From Sordaria brevicollis (lineage: Eukaryota > Ascomycota > Sordariomycetes > Sordariales > Sordariaceae): a stretch of 64,000 nt of DNA. Each line of letters opens with the position of its first letter. The first letter of the stretch is position 1. The position numbers were made by a program, and so were the translations under genes. The DNA lies in contig JAUTDP010000009.1 of NCBI GenBank assembly GCA_033439795.1, positions 3,224,001-3,288,000 of the forward strand, in the 5' to 3' direction. The notes beneath the pieces are model-generated. The model saw nothing but the letters and a program-made list of their open reading frames with translations. It had not been told where the DNA came from and searched no databases. Positions 21,900 through 36,519 of this stretch are shown piece by piece.

Positions 21900-24480
21900 G
21901 AGTTAACGTTAATATAATTTATCGAAATTAATAGCGATAATAATAACGATTTTATAGAGATTAATAACGAATTTCTTAATAAAACCTTTGCCTTAGCCCT
22001 TGATTACGAATATAGCAATTACCCTATTTTTAATATATAGTATAATAATTTCGATGAATTAATAACGGTAATTAAGTTTTAGTTACGCGAATTGGGGTAT
22101 AACGTTATTAAGGGTCGTTCTATTATTTAGGTTAATAATTTTGGATATATACGTATTGAAATTGTATATTTTATTAGCGTACTGCGTAAGGTTATTAATT
22201 ACTTTCGTTTAATATTAATAGTAAAATAGGGATATTTATAAATTAGGTATATTAAAGCGCTATTATATAATAATAAAAAGTAGACCTTCGAACTTCGAAA
22301 AGGTTATAAATATTATATTTATTAATATATTAAAAAATTATTTATTTATTTAATTTTTAAAATTGAATATAAAGTTTTAGTAGCTATTTATATTAATAGA
22401 TTGGGTATATTTAATTGTAAAATTATTTGCGAATTGCGTTAATAATTTCCAAATTTCTATTTTACCGACTATTAATTTATTAACCTTCGTTATAAATTTA
22501 AAAAGGATATAAAAGTTAAGTATATTCCCTTTTAATAAATAATAAAATTCTTTAATAAGCGTAAGGTCTATTTTAAAATTAATTAGTAAGATATTAAAGA
22601 AATTAAGCCAATTATATTATTTTAAACCGATTTATAGGGAGAATAAATATAGAAGGAAAATCCTTAGGTTTAAATATACGATAATACGTATAAAATTAAT
22701 AATAAAGGCTTAACGTTTTTTTAAATCGTTAGTATAAATAGTATTAGTTATATTTTTAATTATACTTTTAACTTAATTAATAACGAGCGGTAAAAGGGAT
22801 TTAATTAGTTGATAAATAAAATTAATACCCGTTGTAAAGTTATTTACGCTAATAAATTAGGAGTAACGATTATAGATTATAATATTATTATACGAATAGT
22901 TATTTAGAAGGTTTACCCTACTATTAAGTCCTAATTTTATATTTTCTATATTAATAAGAATATAATTCTATATATTAAAAGAAAGTAGAATAAATAGGTA
23001 ACTACCCGGGTTAATAATATTTATACCGCTTAATTAATTATATAAGTATAGTAAGAGATATCGGCTTCTATATTAATATTAATTTAATTACCCGTCTAAT
23101 TAATAGAGTTAATTGTTTTTAATAATATAATGAGTTTAGAGGAGTTTAATAAGGATAATATAAAGGTGGTTCCTAATTTGAATCGATTAGTAAATAATAT
23201 AAATATACTAAATCCTATCCTTAATACTATAGAGTATTTATAATTTGGTTTTTACGATTTATAGAAATATATTTATTATACGTATATAAAAGAGGATTTT
23301 AATATTAATTAGGAGAGATTTTATACGTTTTTTATAGATTAAACGGCTATCCTCTTATATTTTAAAGAAATGTATATAGTAGTGAAGGAGGAGTGGGTAA
23401 TTTATTACGTTAATAAGAGGTTAAATTTTGGCTATTATATTACTTCCCTAATCGAATTATATAATTGTATATTTAAAGTTAATATTATTAACGGTAAAAA
23501 TTATATTTATATTCGGTTATATTTATCCTTATATAATATATAGTAAATTAATTATTATTCTAATATAGGTAATAATTCTATTATTACCGCTATTATATAG
23601 AGTTTTACCCTTATTGAAAATTAAAAACGTATAATTAAAAATAAGATTGAGAAATAGATATAATGTATTAAAATTGATTATAATTGCGTACTATAAGTAA
23701 TAAAAACCGTTAAGAAGGTTTATTAAACTACTTTCGATAAAGTAGTATATTAACGTTATATTATATTCGGTATTATATTATTAGCGATTAGATTAGAGCT
23801 TAATGAATTGGAGTTATATATTGGTAAATTTATTACGTAGTTTAGTTTATTATATTCGTATATAATCTTTAAATAATTCTTTAATTGAAATCGATTATTT
23901 ATATTAAATAAGATAGATTATTATCCGTATTAGTAATTAAAAAAAGATTTTATTAACGAAGATAAATATTTAAAATATTAGGAATTTAATAAAGTAATAA
24001 AATTTAAAGGTCGCTTTCGTATTAACGTTCCCTTCGTTAGAGAATTTTATACGCCCCGATTAATAGCGCTAATTAATATTCGAATTTCCCTTCCCTCTAT
24101 TATACTTACGTAATTTTAAAGTATATTATTATAAGGTTTTAAGGGATATAGCCGTAGCGGCTTTATTTTTAACCGGGGTAGATAATTTAGAATTAATTAG
24201 AACCGAATTATTTCAATACGCGTAATACTATTTATATAACGAAATACATTTAAATAGGAAAAAATTAATTTAGAAGTAGAGGATGTAGCCAATTATTTTT
24301 AACTTCCTACTACGTAGATTAAAAGATGTAGTCGCCTTCCTAGTATTAAGAATAAATTTAAATAAGGAAGATAAGAGAGAGGAAATATAATTTTACGGGG
24401 AGGGAAAAGTAGTAATAGAAGTAGAAGTAATAAAGGAAGAACGGCGCCAATTAATATTCTAATTAATACGTAGGGTAATC
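21900..24480 (+). pseudogene. MULE transposase relic (element B)
   Basis: One plus frame is readable with interruptions. It begins near FDELITVIKFQLRELGYNV and continues through NNFGYIRIEIV, a FAR1/WRKY-GCM1-like DNA-binding start. Then come LRQQFPNFYFT, RYKFKKDIK, a NSISYIFNYTF block and VYPTIKS followed by INKNIILYIK. These correspond to conserved segments of fungal MULE transposases: the domain with NxxxxxYNxTF-like strands, then the TD...FP...H-x-NK segment. Codons for Trp, Gln and Arg are mostly lost to stops or changed by G-to-A/C-to-T. Boundaries are approximate. Confidence 0.72.
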
Positions 24481-24586
24481 GGTATAATATATATAATTAA
24501 TAGGGGGTTTTCTAATATTATAGTACTTTAATAATTAAATATATCGATTATATAAATAAAAATAATAATATATAAATTAATATAAA

Positions 24587-24852
24587 TGTAAGGGGTATAG
24601 CATAGTTGGCATAGATGCTGGGTCTTAACGAATCGATAAGGTTCTACGAAGGGGAAAAGGGAGGAAGGGAAGCGCCCTCTAAGCGGTATTAATTAACTAT
24701 CCTTTTAAGGACCGGGTACGGGCTACTCCGTTTGCCGTAGCGGTAAGGACTGCGATTAGCGGCCCGATTAGCGGCCTAACTAGCGGTACGACTAGCGGTA
24801 CGATTAGTAATACTAATCAAATTCAATTACGGGTATTAACCTTATAATATTA
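24587..24852 (-). repeat. 3' LTR of element C
   Basis: Matches 45275-45540 over the full length. It contains a 15-16-bp tandem motif (cgattagcggc/cgactagcggta) that reads tggcgg in the other copy, a clear set of TpG-to-TpA changes. Confidence 0.88.
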
Positions 24853-24853
24853 A

Positions 24854-24867
24854 CCCCCCCCTTCTCC
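24854..24867 (-). other. Polypurine tract of element C
   Basis: The minus strand reads GGGAGAAGGGGGGG next to the left LTR, in the position used for second-strand priming. It fixes the orientation of element C. Confidence 0.7.
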
Positions 24868-27854
24868 CAATTAAACGTACTATATATAAGTAGGTATATA
24901 ATTATATAGACCTTAAATATTAAATAACGAGCCGCTAACGCGTAGTTTTAATATATACCCCGCGCCTCTCCTTCTTTCTCTTTCCCTTTCCTTTTTCTTC
25001 CTTTAATTTATCGAATAATTAAAACCGTAAATATTAAATAGCGTATACTCCTATTAATATATATTAAGCGTACTTCTAATACTTTTATTATTTTTATTAT
25101 TATTATTATTATCCTTCCTATTAATCTTTTTATAAACGTATTAATTAATTATTAATTAATCGCCGTTAAAATAAATACCCCTATTATTATTATTTAATTT
25201 AAATTCTTTTACAAATTTTTAACCTTATAGGAAATTATTAATTCGTTTACTCCGCCGCCTATTCCTATTCCTACTTTTCGCTATAGTAAAAGCGCTATTA
25301 AAGTCGCTATTCCTAAACTTATTACCCCGCTAAAGCCCCGCTAAATTCGGCTTAATACTACCGCCGCCGGCGTAGCCGGCAAATCCGCTCCCGACGATAT
25401 TTACGAATATATCCTATCCGAAGCCGAACCTTAAAATTCTTAATATAAAAGCTATTTAATTAATAAATATAATTATATTATATTTAATAAAGGCTCTTCT
25501 ATTTCTACGTATTTATTTTACTAATACGCCCGTAAGGGCTACGAATTTATTTTTATTTAAATTTAATCCGCTTTTAAAATTTAATATATTAAAAAGTATA
25601 TATTTAGAAATTCCTATAACGGTTATTTCGCCGTATTTAAAATCTTATTAGGATTTTAAATCCTAAAAAAATAAAATTTTATTCCTATATAGGTTTTTAT
25701 TCCTTTTTTCTTTTCCTAATAGTTTTTTAAATTATTAATACTATTTAACGGCTTTATTAATCGGATTATTGCTAAAGCGCCTCCTACGGAGCTTTTTTCC
25801 TCTATTAGGATTATTAACGGTTCGGTTAATATTATAGAAATTTAAGCTCTTAAAGAGCGAATCCGTAAATTTAAAAATTTTAAAGAATAATTATTTAATT
25901 TAATAATTAATATAGAGAAAGTAAAATAAATAAGTAATCGATATATAGAATTTAACCGTTTAATCGAAAATTATAATATTTATATTACCGCTAATATTAA
26001 TATTATTATTGCCGATATTACCGCCGCCGTTACCGCTATTACTATTATTATTATTATTAAAGAAACCGTTATTATATAACCCCTATTAGCGAAGAAAAGA
26101 AAAAAGGGAAAGGAGGTCGAAAGAAATAATAAAAAGCAACGTAATAAATTTAAATAATAAAAAGCGTAATATCTCCTTTTAAATATCTATTCCGAATATA
26201 ATATCCGCCCTTTATTCTCTTTTTCTTTTATTATTATTAAACTTTCACATTTAAAAAATTACCGTTTTACGCCTCCCACTTTCCGCTACTACGCCTATAA
26301 GCCCTTAAATATTTACAACTTCGTTAATATTTATATATCCGATTATAAAAAGAAAGAAGAAAAAACCGTTATTAGGGAATTTATATCGGAAGTAATAAAA
26401 AATAATTTAATAAAAGATATTTAAATTAAATTAATTATTAATTTCGCCGGAGCCCCGCCCTAATTAATTTATTATTTATTTTAATCCGTATTTAAAAATC
26501 CTTCATTCCGTTTATAATATATTTCGCCCTATTTATAACCTTTTATAGGAATTTTTTAATATACCGGTCGATTAGGCCGTCGTTATTTATTATTAAACCG
26601 TATTAAACTTTAAATTCATTTAAAGCGATAATATTTTTAAAATTTTTTAAAAATTTCTATATTAAGTTATAATATCCCTTCTATTTAATTAAGACCTCTC
26701 TTATTAAACTTCTTTTCTTTTTAACGGTATTAATATAAAGAATTTTTTTTATTTAATATTTTAATTCTCCTTTAATTTTAATAACCGAGGGCTATTCGTT
26801 AATAAATTTTTATTTAAAGAAAAGGTTATTAATAATTCTACGTAAGAGATCGACGTAGAAAATATTATAAATAATACGGAAAAACCCGGATAATTCGATT
26901 ATATAAGGAAATAATATTTTTAAAACGGTATATTTCGCGTAAAGTTAATCGAATTTCTTTTTTAAGCGGTCGGTAATATAATTCTTAAAATTAAATTAAA
27001 TTTTATCCCCGATTATAAAGCGTTCCGCAAATTACCGATTACAATTAGCGAATTTTTTTTATTTTTAAATAGCGGCTATTATAATAATTTAATATAAATC
27101 CGTAATTTATTATAATTTTTTAACGAATTCCTAAGCCCGCTTTTCGGAAAATAAGGATAAAGGTTAACGATTAAAAGGATTTTTAATTACAGAGACCGGG
27201 AATTCGGAATCGAACCTATAAACAATAAAGAACGGAAATATATTTATTAAAATATTAATCCGGCTATTAATAATTAATTATATTATAAAGTATTATTTAT
27301 TCTAATTATTTTAAACGTAATTAATAATTATATATAAATAGACGTAAATTTCCTAATTTATACGCTTTAAGCTTTTATTAGTCTATAAGTAATAAATAAT
27401 ATTAAATAAACGTTTAATATTTAGGAATTTATATAATTTAACCTAGAAGCGGTTAGTCCAATTAGAACTACGATTATTAATAATAGACTTTAAAAAATTA
27501 TAATAGCGAACGAAATATTAGAAGAAACGTTCGGCGTAGAATTCCGCTTTTATAGAAGGTATAGGCTCGAAGAATATAATTTTACTAAATTTATCTTTTA
27601 TAATTTAAAAATAGGTATTACCGTCCGACTTTAAAAAATTAATAATAAAATCTATTTATATATCCTTATTAAATTATTTTAAAATTAATAATAAGCGTAG
27701 GAAGCTTTTCTTTTACTCCTTTTAAACTTTTATAGAACCGTAAATATAATAATTATAAAAGAATTACCGGACGTAAAAATTAAGGAGAGGCTAATAAAAA
27801 TACCGAAAGAATATTATAATAATACCTTCTTTATTAAAATATCCTAATATATAT
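24868..27854 (-). pseudogene. Gypsy integrase relic and 3' coding end (element C)
   Basis: On the minus strand around 27.5-27.0 kb the frame reads like a Ty3 integrase core: a YAERFF block, then FVRYYNFLKSIINNR (for the FxxxYGxPxxIxSDRG motif), FLNIKRLFN, then a block ending NSRINI and FDSEFPVS. Stops stand where TGG or CAG/CAA codons are expected. The frame upstream continues on the far side of element D at 41324. The remaining sequence to 24868 is too degraded to assign. Confidence 0.72.
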
Positions 27855-28477
27855 TGAGATGGAGCGGATAAACAGGTACAAGGGTACACGGCTAGACAGC
27901 AGATTTTTTCCGAATTTTTTCGAAAATTTTTCGTAATTTTTCATTCTAGAGGAATTCTTCCAAAGATTTTCCCTAGTCATAATCTAAAAAAAGAGGTACA
28001 AAACAAGGATATATTATAATAAATTAATTTAAAAGAAGTATAATAGTAGTATATTAAGCAAATTAAGAAAGAAGGCTATAAAATGAATTTCGGACTTTCA
28101 TATAGAAAGAAGGAAAGCTCTAAAGGAATAAAAAGAAAGAAGGGTAATTAGAAAGAAAAGAAGGAAGGTCAGGCAATTTTTACTAGAATAATAATTAAAT
28201 TTTATTTAATCTTTAAAATAAAAATCTTTTTCAATTTAGTAAAAATTAACTCCTTAATTAAATTTTTGAAACTTCCTAACCCTACCTTTATAATAAGTAA
28301 AAAAAAAGATACAATTAAATCGAAAAAAATATTCCTACTATCAAATTACTCCTTTCTCCCCTATAAATCTATTCCTCTCTCTACTCTTTTAATCTTATCA
28401 AAAGTTTTTAATATAGTTCCTTTCCTAATTATTATAGTAGTAGTAGTTATTTAGGGTTATTTTTCTTCCTCATTTCA
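27855..28477 (+). repeat. 5' LTR of element D
   Basis: 623 bp, aligned without gaps in the parts I compared with 40701-41323. Nearly all differences are transitions. The start of this copy is less mutated than that of the right copy; its end is more mutated. Confidence 0.92.
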
Positions 28478-29549
28478 AATAGTAACAAGGACGAAATTAA
28501 ATTTTAAACTTCTAGCCAAATTAGTTAAAACGGATTTAATATTTTAAAACAATAAGACTAAGAATCTTAATAATCTATCGGTTATGAGAAAAGAATAATA
28601 GAAAATAAATATCGAAATAAAACTAAAAATATACTATCCTAAATACACCGCGGGATTCGCTATAGAAATAAAGTAATATATAGGATAAGCGTAAACGCAA
28701 TTATAACCTTCTTAATATTAACTATTATACGCTATAAAAACGTCCCTAAAAATCAAATTAGGAATAGATTATAGACTTAAAAGATTTATAATTTTCGATA
28801 TTAAGCGAACGATAACCGATTAACCGAAGATTTAATAATAGATTCCCGGTTCCGAGGCTAATAATTGAAGTAAATATTATTAAATTAGAAATTTCGCCCC
28901 GATTTTAGTATTAAATTAATACTTTGCGTAAATCCGATAATAGGGTATATATAAACGAATAATAACCGGCGCCGGGGCTTTAAATATATAAAATACTTAT
29001 TTAATAATTCTAAGAACTTTATTTCAATATACGTCGTCGGAACTTTTAAAATACAATATATTTATTCAACGGCTTTAAACCCCCTTATACTAATATATAG
29101 TAATTTATTTAATTAAATTTAATATATATTATATTATCCGATATTAATTGAAATATAATTTATTTTCTATTAATAAAAAGCTAAATTTCGTATAAGGATA
29201 TAATAATACCTTATATTAGCGTCTATTTAATAAAAGGTTCCCCCCGAATACTTTTTACTATTTCGTATTCCTTATTAATAATAAACTAATAAAATACTCG
29301 TCGATATTAATATTAAAATTAATAATTTCTATTTATAATAATTCTTAATTAGTAATTAATTTATTTATTATATTTATTAATCCCTTTTCCGTATTTATTT
29401 CTTCGCCTTTTTATTTATCTCCCCTTATACCTCCTATACGTTCTTTACCTTCTTCCCCCCTAAATACAATAAACTTTGGTTAAACTTTTAACTACTAAAC
29501 TTATCCCGAAAATAAAAATAATAATAATTAGAATTAATAATAGAACCCT

Positions 29550-32500
29550 AACCCCGCTCTAAATTAAACGATTATAATATTCCCTATATATTCCTCGAAG
29601 GACTTTAATCCTAAGAAGAAATTTAAAAATAAGAATATTATTAAATTCTTCCTAAATTTCGAAGATAAAATAAATTTCGTTAAATAGCGTAATAACGAAG
29701 AAAAGATTAATATATAGTGCCGATAATATAAACCCCAATCCCGAAATATTATTAAGGGTATTATCCACTTTATTAAAAAAAAGAACGAACCCGTTACGTA
29801 GGTAAAATTTTATAATGAATTCCGTATTATTTATTGTACTTATAACCCGGAGCAAATAGATTCTAACGTAAATAAGCTCTAAAACTTTTACCGTAAGCGT
29901 ATTAAAAATAATAAAAAAGCCGTTAATAATATTATTTTTAAATATTATTAATTATTAATTTAATAAAAGTAAATTAATTAGGAAACTATCGAAAGGTTAG
30001 TAATTAAACGTTTCTATAAAAAATTACCTTATTATTACCGTATTAATTTTATTATTTATTTCGGTAAGGATAAAAATAAATTCTTTAAAATAACGTAGAT
30101 TAATTTTTCTACGAAGCTTTCTAATTAAATTACTACTTATTATCGAAGGGAAGATAGCGATTCCGACTCTAATTTTAATAATTCTTTTAATTCCTCTAGC
30201 GATAATAATAATAATAAAAATAATAAAGTAATAAAAAAAATTATTATTATTAAAATTAAAACCTTTAATAATAAGAAGGATTCTAATAAAAAGAAGACTA
30301 CGATTATTAAATAAGAAATTATTAAGGAACTTATTACTATAGACGCTTTAATTAAGAGCCTTCAAAATATATAAATCACTTATATTAAAGTAGCGAACCA
30401 ATAAGCTAAAAATTTTAAGAATCGTTTCCGAAATTTCCTTAAGAGCAATTATACTCCTTAAATTAATATTATAATAATATAGTCGACTAAATAAGCTTAG
30501 CCAACGGAAAATATAACCTACTATTAGTATAAATAATTTAATTATATTCAATATTAATATAAAGATAAGGATTATTATATAAATAAGGGATAAATCTATT
30601 AAATTAAAATTAATAAGGAATAAGGCCGCCGGCAGCAATTCTATCTAAAAAATAATACCAAATTAATATAATATATTCCGAACGATATAATTTCTATTAT
30701 TTCTTATATAAACTACCTTAAAAATATATTCAAATCCCGTATAACTTACTATAACGAATACCTTAAATATAATAAATTCCGGGAATAGAAAACTAAAATT
30801 TATCCTAATAGGTTTACCCTTAATTTTAATCTTTTAAAATTAAAATATTAATAGAAGTAATAAGAGGTTTAAAATCGTCGCCGAATTAATCTTTAAAATA
30901 ATATAATCTTAATTAACGAATTATTTCTCTAAATTAATTATAACCTAATTAATTTATATTTAATATCTCTTCCTCCTTTTATTTAAAAGTTTTTCTTAAT
31001 ATCTTAAATCCTAAAGTAAATTATAAAGAGGGAAGCTATTACTATACCTATTCAAACGTAAAGAAGATTAATAACTCCTCGTAAACCCCCTTCTAATATA
31101 AATTAAAAAGAAAGGTTATAATTACTACCCGTAAGAAGGCTAGATTTTAACCCTTATATAGAAAATATAATAGATTAAAAAAACGTACGAATAACGGTAA
31201 TTAAAACTATATTTAAACCGGCTCCTCAATTAAAATTAACTCTTACCGCCGTTGCTAAATCGCTAAAACCTATAGACGAATTTTTAATTAAAATTTAAAA
31301 ATTTCTAATTAATAAATCCGTTTCTAAACTTAAGGACTTTAATAGCTTTAAGGATTATATAAATTATAGGATTATTCAAATTAAGGAGAATTACCCGATT
31401 ATTAACAAGATTATAGGTGCTAAACTATAAATCACTTTCGAAAATATAATTATAGCTATTCCCGAATCCGGTTAATTATTTAAAGAATTAATTAACTTTA
31501 AGTACTACTAGAAGGCCCTTAAGGAAGCCCTTTAATTAATTCAATACCGTTATTACGGCACCTAAGGAGCCCTTATATAAGGATTAAAAGAAGAGGTTTA
31601 GCGACATCCTCGCCGCGTAAACGTATTAATCCTATTATTAAATTGTAGATCCCAAAACGGTATTTAAAGACGAATTAATTCGAATTTATAAAGAAGATTT
31701 TTAAACTATATTCTATAGCGAAAAGTCACTACTTAATAAGGAGGTTATACGTATATAAAACCTTTTTATATTAATGGTCAATATTAAATCTAAAAGTAGC
31801 GAAAAGGTTACGGCTCTTCTAAATAATAGTACGGAAATTAATATTATATTTATTAATTTAGTCGATAAATTCAATCTTAATAATATAAATTATATAATTA
31901 CTAATATTAATTTTAATAGCAGAAGGGTATAATTTAAAAGTAAAATAATAGAGGATATTTTCTTATTCGATAAAAATTAGAAAGTATACTTTATAATTAT
32001 TCGGAATTAACTCCTTCGTTACAAAATCCTACTTAATCTTCCGTTTATTAAAGATATTAACGTTATAATAGATTATATTAACGTCGGAACCGCTCGTACT
32101 TACTTTATTATAAGAGGAATAAGAATTAATATTCTTTTTATTACTAAGGAGTAAATAAACGCCTTTAAGCAGCGGGTTTAATTCCCCTATTATAATTATT
32201 TACCCTATTATTATAAATAATACTTAAGAATCTACTCCAACGAATAAATCGCCTTATAAATTTATTAAAATAAATTTAGAGGAAAATAATAAAAGATTTA
32301 TAAAAGGTATTAAAATTAATAAGGATAATGAAAATTACTTTTCTTTAGGAAAAGAAATTGCGGATACTATTATCGCTTTATTATATAATAAAAAGTATAA
32401 CGAAGAGGCATTATCTAATTACTTTTAATTAATTAAAAAAGTTAATTTAAAATATTGGAAGAAGAATATAAATAATCCTCCGGAGAATTAATTACTAGTA

Positions 32501-35500
32501 AAATAGTAATTAGAAAGTAGAGTAATATAAAACCGAATAAAGAAAAAAATCCGTAGAAATTTTTTTCGGGAACTACGAAGATTAGTAATTAAAAATACTA
32601 AGGACTAAGGGAAGAAAATCCCGAAATTTAAAAAAATAAAGGATATTCCGTCCTTCGTTAATTTATTTTCTTCTACGTCGTTACGAAGCTCTTTTCCGTT
32701 TATTTAAATTAATACTTTATATAAAAGAATCGCTTAAAAGATAAAATTAATCGATAATACGCCTTCGGATAATTCTAAACCTAGTAGTAACCCTAATTAA
32801 AAAAAACGGAAATTCGAAGAAGTCCGGTATAAAATTTAAGAATAATTAGATAATTTTCTATTTAAATAGAATAAATATATTATTTTACAATTTATAGAAC
32901 TAATTAGAAATTTTCAATTAACGCCTAAAAAACTTTAATAAATTTTAAAAAAGAATAAATTATTTAACGAAACTAAAATCGAACTTTTTACTTATATACT
33001 CTTTAATTATAAAAAGGCCTTTACTTAGGAATTTTCTAAATATAATTTTATTTATAAAAATATAATAGAAAAATAGAAGATTAAAACGGTTGCCTATTTA
33101 ATTTAATAAACGAAAGCAATTCCTATTTTATAGGCTTTATATAAAAAAGTTTATAATTTACTCAAGGAACGTATTTAACGCGGAATTCTAGAAGAAAGCT
33201 ATATTTCTTATTGGAATAATTAATTTCTCGTTTAAAAGAAAGATAGAAAACTCCGGTTAATTAATAACGTTTAGAAAATTAATAAAGTAATTATCCGTAA
33301 TATTAATATACCCCTAAAGTACGAACCTTTTAACGAAAATTTTATTAGGTATGAAATTCTTTCTTTACTAAATTTATTTTTAAGATACAATAAAATTCAA
33401 TTTAATAAGGAAAGTCGGGATTTAATAATATTTTTAATACCTTTTAATCTATTCCGTATAATAACGTTACCTTAAGGAGGAACCAATTTAATCGTTCAAT
33501 TTATAAAAGCAATAATTAAGATCTTTTACAATTTAATCCCTAAGGTATATTAGCCTTATTTTAACGATATTTATATTAAAAGTTTAAAAAGCTAATATAA
33601 TAACGAATTGATTAATAATAAAGGAGTTCGACGCTTTATTTACGAATATTTTATTAATATCGATAAAATATTATTAAACGTTAAATTTATTAACGGAATA
33701 ATTACTATAGCTAAATCCTAATAGTATAAACGAAAAGTAATTTTAATCGGTTATATTTATAATCTTAAAGGCAAATCTCTAAATAAAATTAAAGTTAGAA
33801 AAATTCGTAAATAGATTTATTATATTATTAAAAAAATTAAACCCCGAGGAAAAGAGTTTAAAGAATTTCGAATTTTTTTAAATATCGTTAATTATTACCG
33901 AATTTAGATTAAAGATTTTAAAATTATTACCATTCTATTATACGCTATTATAAAGAAGGGAATTGAATTAATATAGATAGAAAATTAATAATTTATTATA
34001 GAATATTTTTAATACAAAATTATTATTACTCTAATCCTTATAACCTTCGTTTATAATAATAGTAAAATAATTATTTATTTCGTTACCGATATTTATATTA
34101 AAGGATAGAAAGCAGTTATTAAACAATTTGGCCTCGATAAAAAGTAATATTTTTATAAATTTAAAAGTAATATCTAATTACCGGCCGAAGTTTATTATAA
34201 TATTATTAAACGAAAGTTTCGTAATTTATTCTATATTTTTAAACAATTAAGACGTTAACTTTTCGGAGCGTATTTTATTATTAAAATAAATATTTAAATC
34301 CTTATTTATTAATTTAATAGTATAGTAAACGATATTCTTAATACCCTTTTTATATAGTAGATTATTTAAATAAAATATTTCGATTTTAATGTAAAATATA
34401 TCCTTAGAATTAAAAATACCGTAATTAACGGCCTTTCCCGGAAACCCCCTAAAAAAAGTAATTTAGAAGAGAAACGCTTTAAGGAAAATATTAACGATTT
34501 TATTAACGCTTAAATTTATTATTTTTCTACCGAAAAATATATAAAAAGGGAGCGGATCTTATTCGATAAATATTTTAATTATTCGGAAAATATAGTTCGC
34601 TATCTATTTTCGTTCTATATTCCCGTATAATATAATAAAATATTTATTATATAATAAACTTTTAAAAGAAACGCCTTTAAATATTTTATTTACTATCGAA
34701 GGCTTTAATTACGAATAGTTTATAAGCGTACTTACTTTCGTCTTTTAATTGACGATAAAATGCAATAGGAATTAATTATATAACGTTATTATAACGAAGC
34801 CGGCTATTAAAGAAGGGAAGGAATTTATAAATGGATTACTAAATATTATTATTAATATAGGATATATATTTAAATCGAAGATATAATCTATAGCTATATT
34901 ATTTATTAAATGTACGCTCCTAAATATTATAAAAATAGGTATAAATAATTATTTCCAATTCTTTAACCTTTTAACTAATAAATTTTAAACGTCTAATATT
35001 TACCGGGCGGAAAAGGAAAATAATAAGCGTTAATTAAAATTAGAAATAATTTAACGAATTATATAGAAATAAAAATTCTTTTAGTATTAATATCGAAATA
35101 TATTACTATTTTCCTCCAAAAAGTATTTTTACATTGGGGATATCCTTTTAATATTTTTATCGATAATAATTCCGAATTTTAAGGAGAATTTACCAAAGTA
35201 TTTAATAACCTCTAAATCCTATTAGTATAAATAGTACTTTATAATTACCGAATTAATAGAATTAACGAATAAAGGCATTCGGTAATTACTATAGTATTAA
35301 CTAAATTAATAAAAGGAATTAATAAAGGATAAAAGGATTTATTCCCTTATATCCTTTTTACTAATTATATTACTATTCGTAATAATTATAGATTTACTCC
35401 CTTTTAATTAATTTATAATTATAATTTTATTATTCTTATTAAATTCGATTATTTATTTTAAAGGCTAATCGAGTAGGAAAAGTATTTAGAGAAATATATA

Positions 35501-35935
35501 ATAAATAAATTAATCGCCGCCGTCGCTCAAATATATTATAATACTAAATACCGCTTTTAATAGGCGGCTAAGAAAGTTACTAATATTAGGAAAAAAGCTA
35601 CCGCGCGAAGAGATTCTATTAATCTCTATAAAATAAAACCGAAAAACGCTATTATTAATATTAAAAATCTCATTTTTATTTATAATAGTATTCGGGGAAT
35701 CGATATAAATACTATTAAAAAACTAAATTATAAATAAAAAAGTCCTTATAAAATCGTTAATATTATTAATAAAAATATTTATTACTACGCGTAATTGGAC
35801 GGACTTCGTTTTAAGAAATTAACTTCTTCTAAAAATATTAAAAAATTTATTCGCCGAAACGGTATATTCCTTAATCCTAATAAAAAATATAAAAAATTCG
35901 ATAATCCTAATATTATTAACGGTTTATAAGTCCTT
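29550..35935 (+). pseudogene. Gypsy gag-pol relic (element D)
   Basis: Plus-strand blocks occur in order. A Gag-like region lies at about 29.6-30.1 kb (KFYNEFRIIYCTYNPEQI). The RT at about 33.1-33.9 kb has RLINNVQKINKVIIRNI, LPQGGTNLIVQF (with a TAA for the Gln) and YFNDIYIKS at about 33556-33582, where the catalytic YxDD has become YFND. RNase H follows at about 34.0-34.4 kb (FVTDIYIKGQKAVIKQF). Integrase at about 34.6-35.6 kb has FLHWGYPFNIFIDNNSEF and the NRINE block. The 3' end has GLRFKKLTS. In-frame stops are frequent and of the RIP type. It is not functional. Confidence 0.8.
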
Positions 35936-36519
35936 AAAAAAGTCTAAATTAACGAATATTTACTCTTTATATAAGAATAAACGCGAAAATTAGAAATAAA
36001 GTAAATTTAAACCCGCTAAAATACTAAAAAAGAATGTAAATAAAATTAAAAATTTATTATCGAATTAGAATTAATTAAGCCCGAAGGCCTTTAATATTTC
36101 TTTAATAAAGACGAAATCGAGTTAGAATTTAAATTAAAACTTAAATTAAAAACGAAATTAATATCGCGCCCAAATTTAAATTCAAATTAACCTCTAAAAT
36201 TAGAATAAATATATTCTTTAGTATTTACTTCGTTACTTTTTACTATTATTCGTTATTATTTTATTTTTATACGAAATTAATTCGTAAAATCTTTTATTAA
36301 TTTCGAAAGGAAGTATATATAGTATATAGAACTTTATATTTTATATTTATCTTTTTTATTCCTTCTAATTACATTCCTAAAAACCCTATTAACCCCCTTT
36401 ATTTAATTAAATTTTTTGCAATTTTTTTTTAGAAATCAATACTTATATAAATAAAAATATAAGAAATTTTAAAAAACCGTAAGATATAAATTTATTTTTC
36501 TATAGTATAGGTATTAATA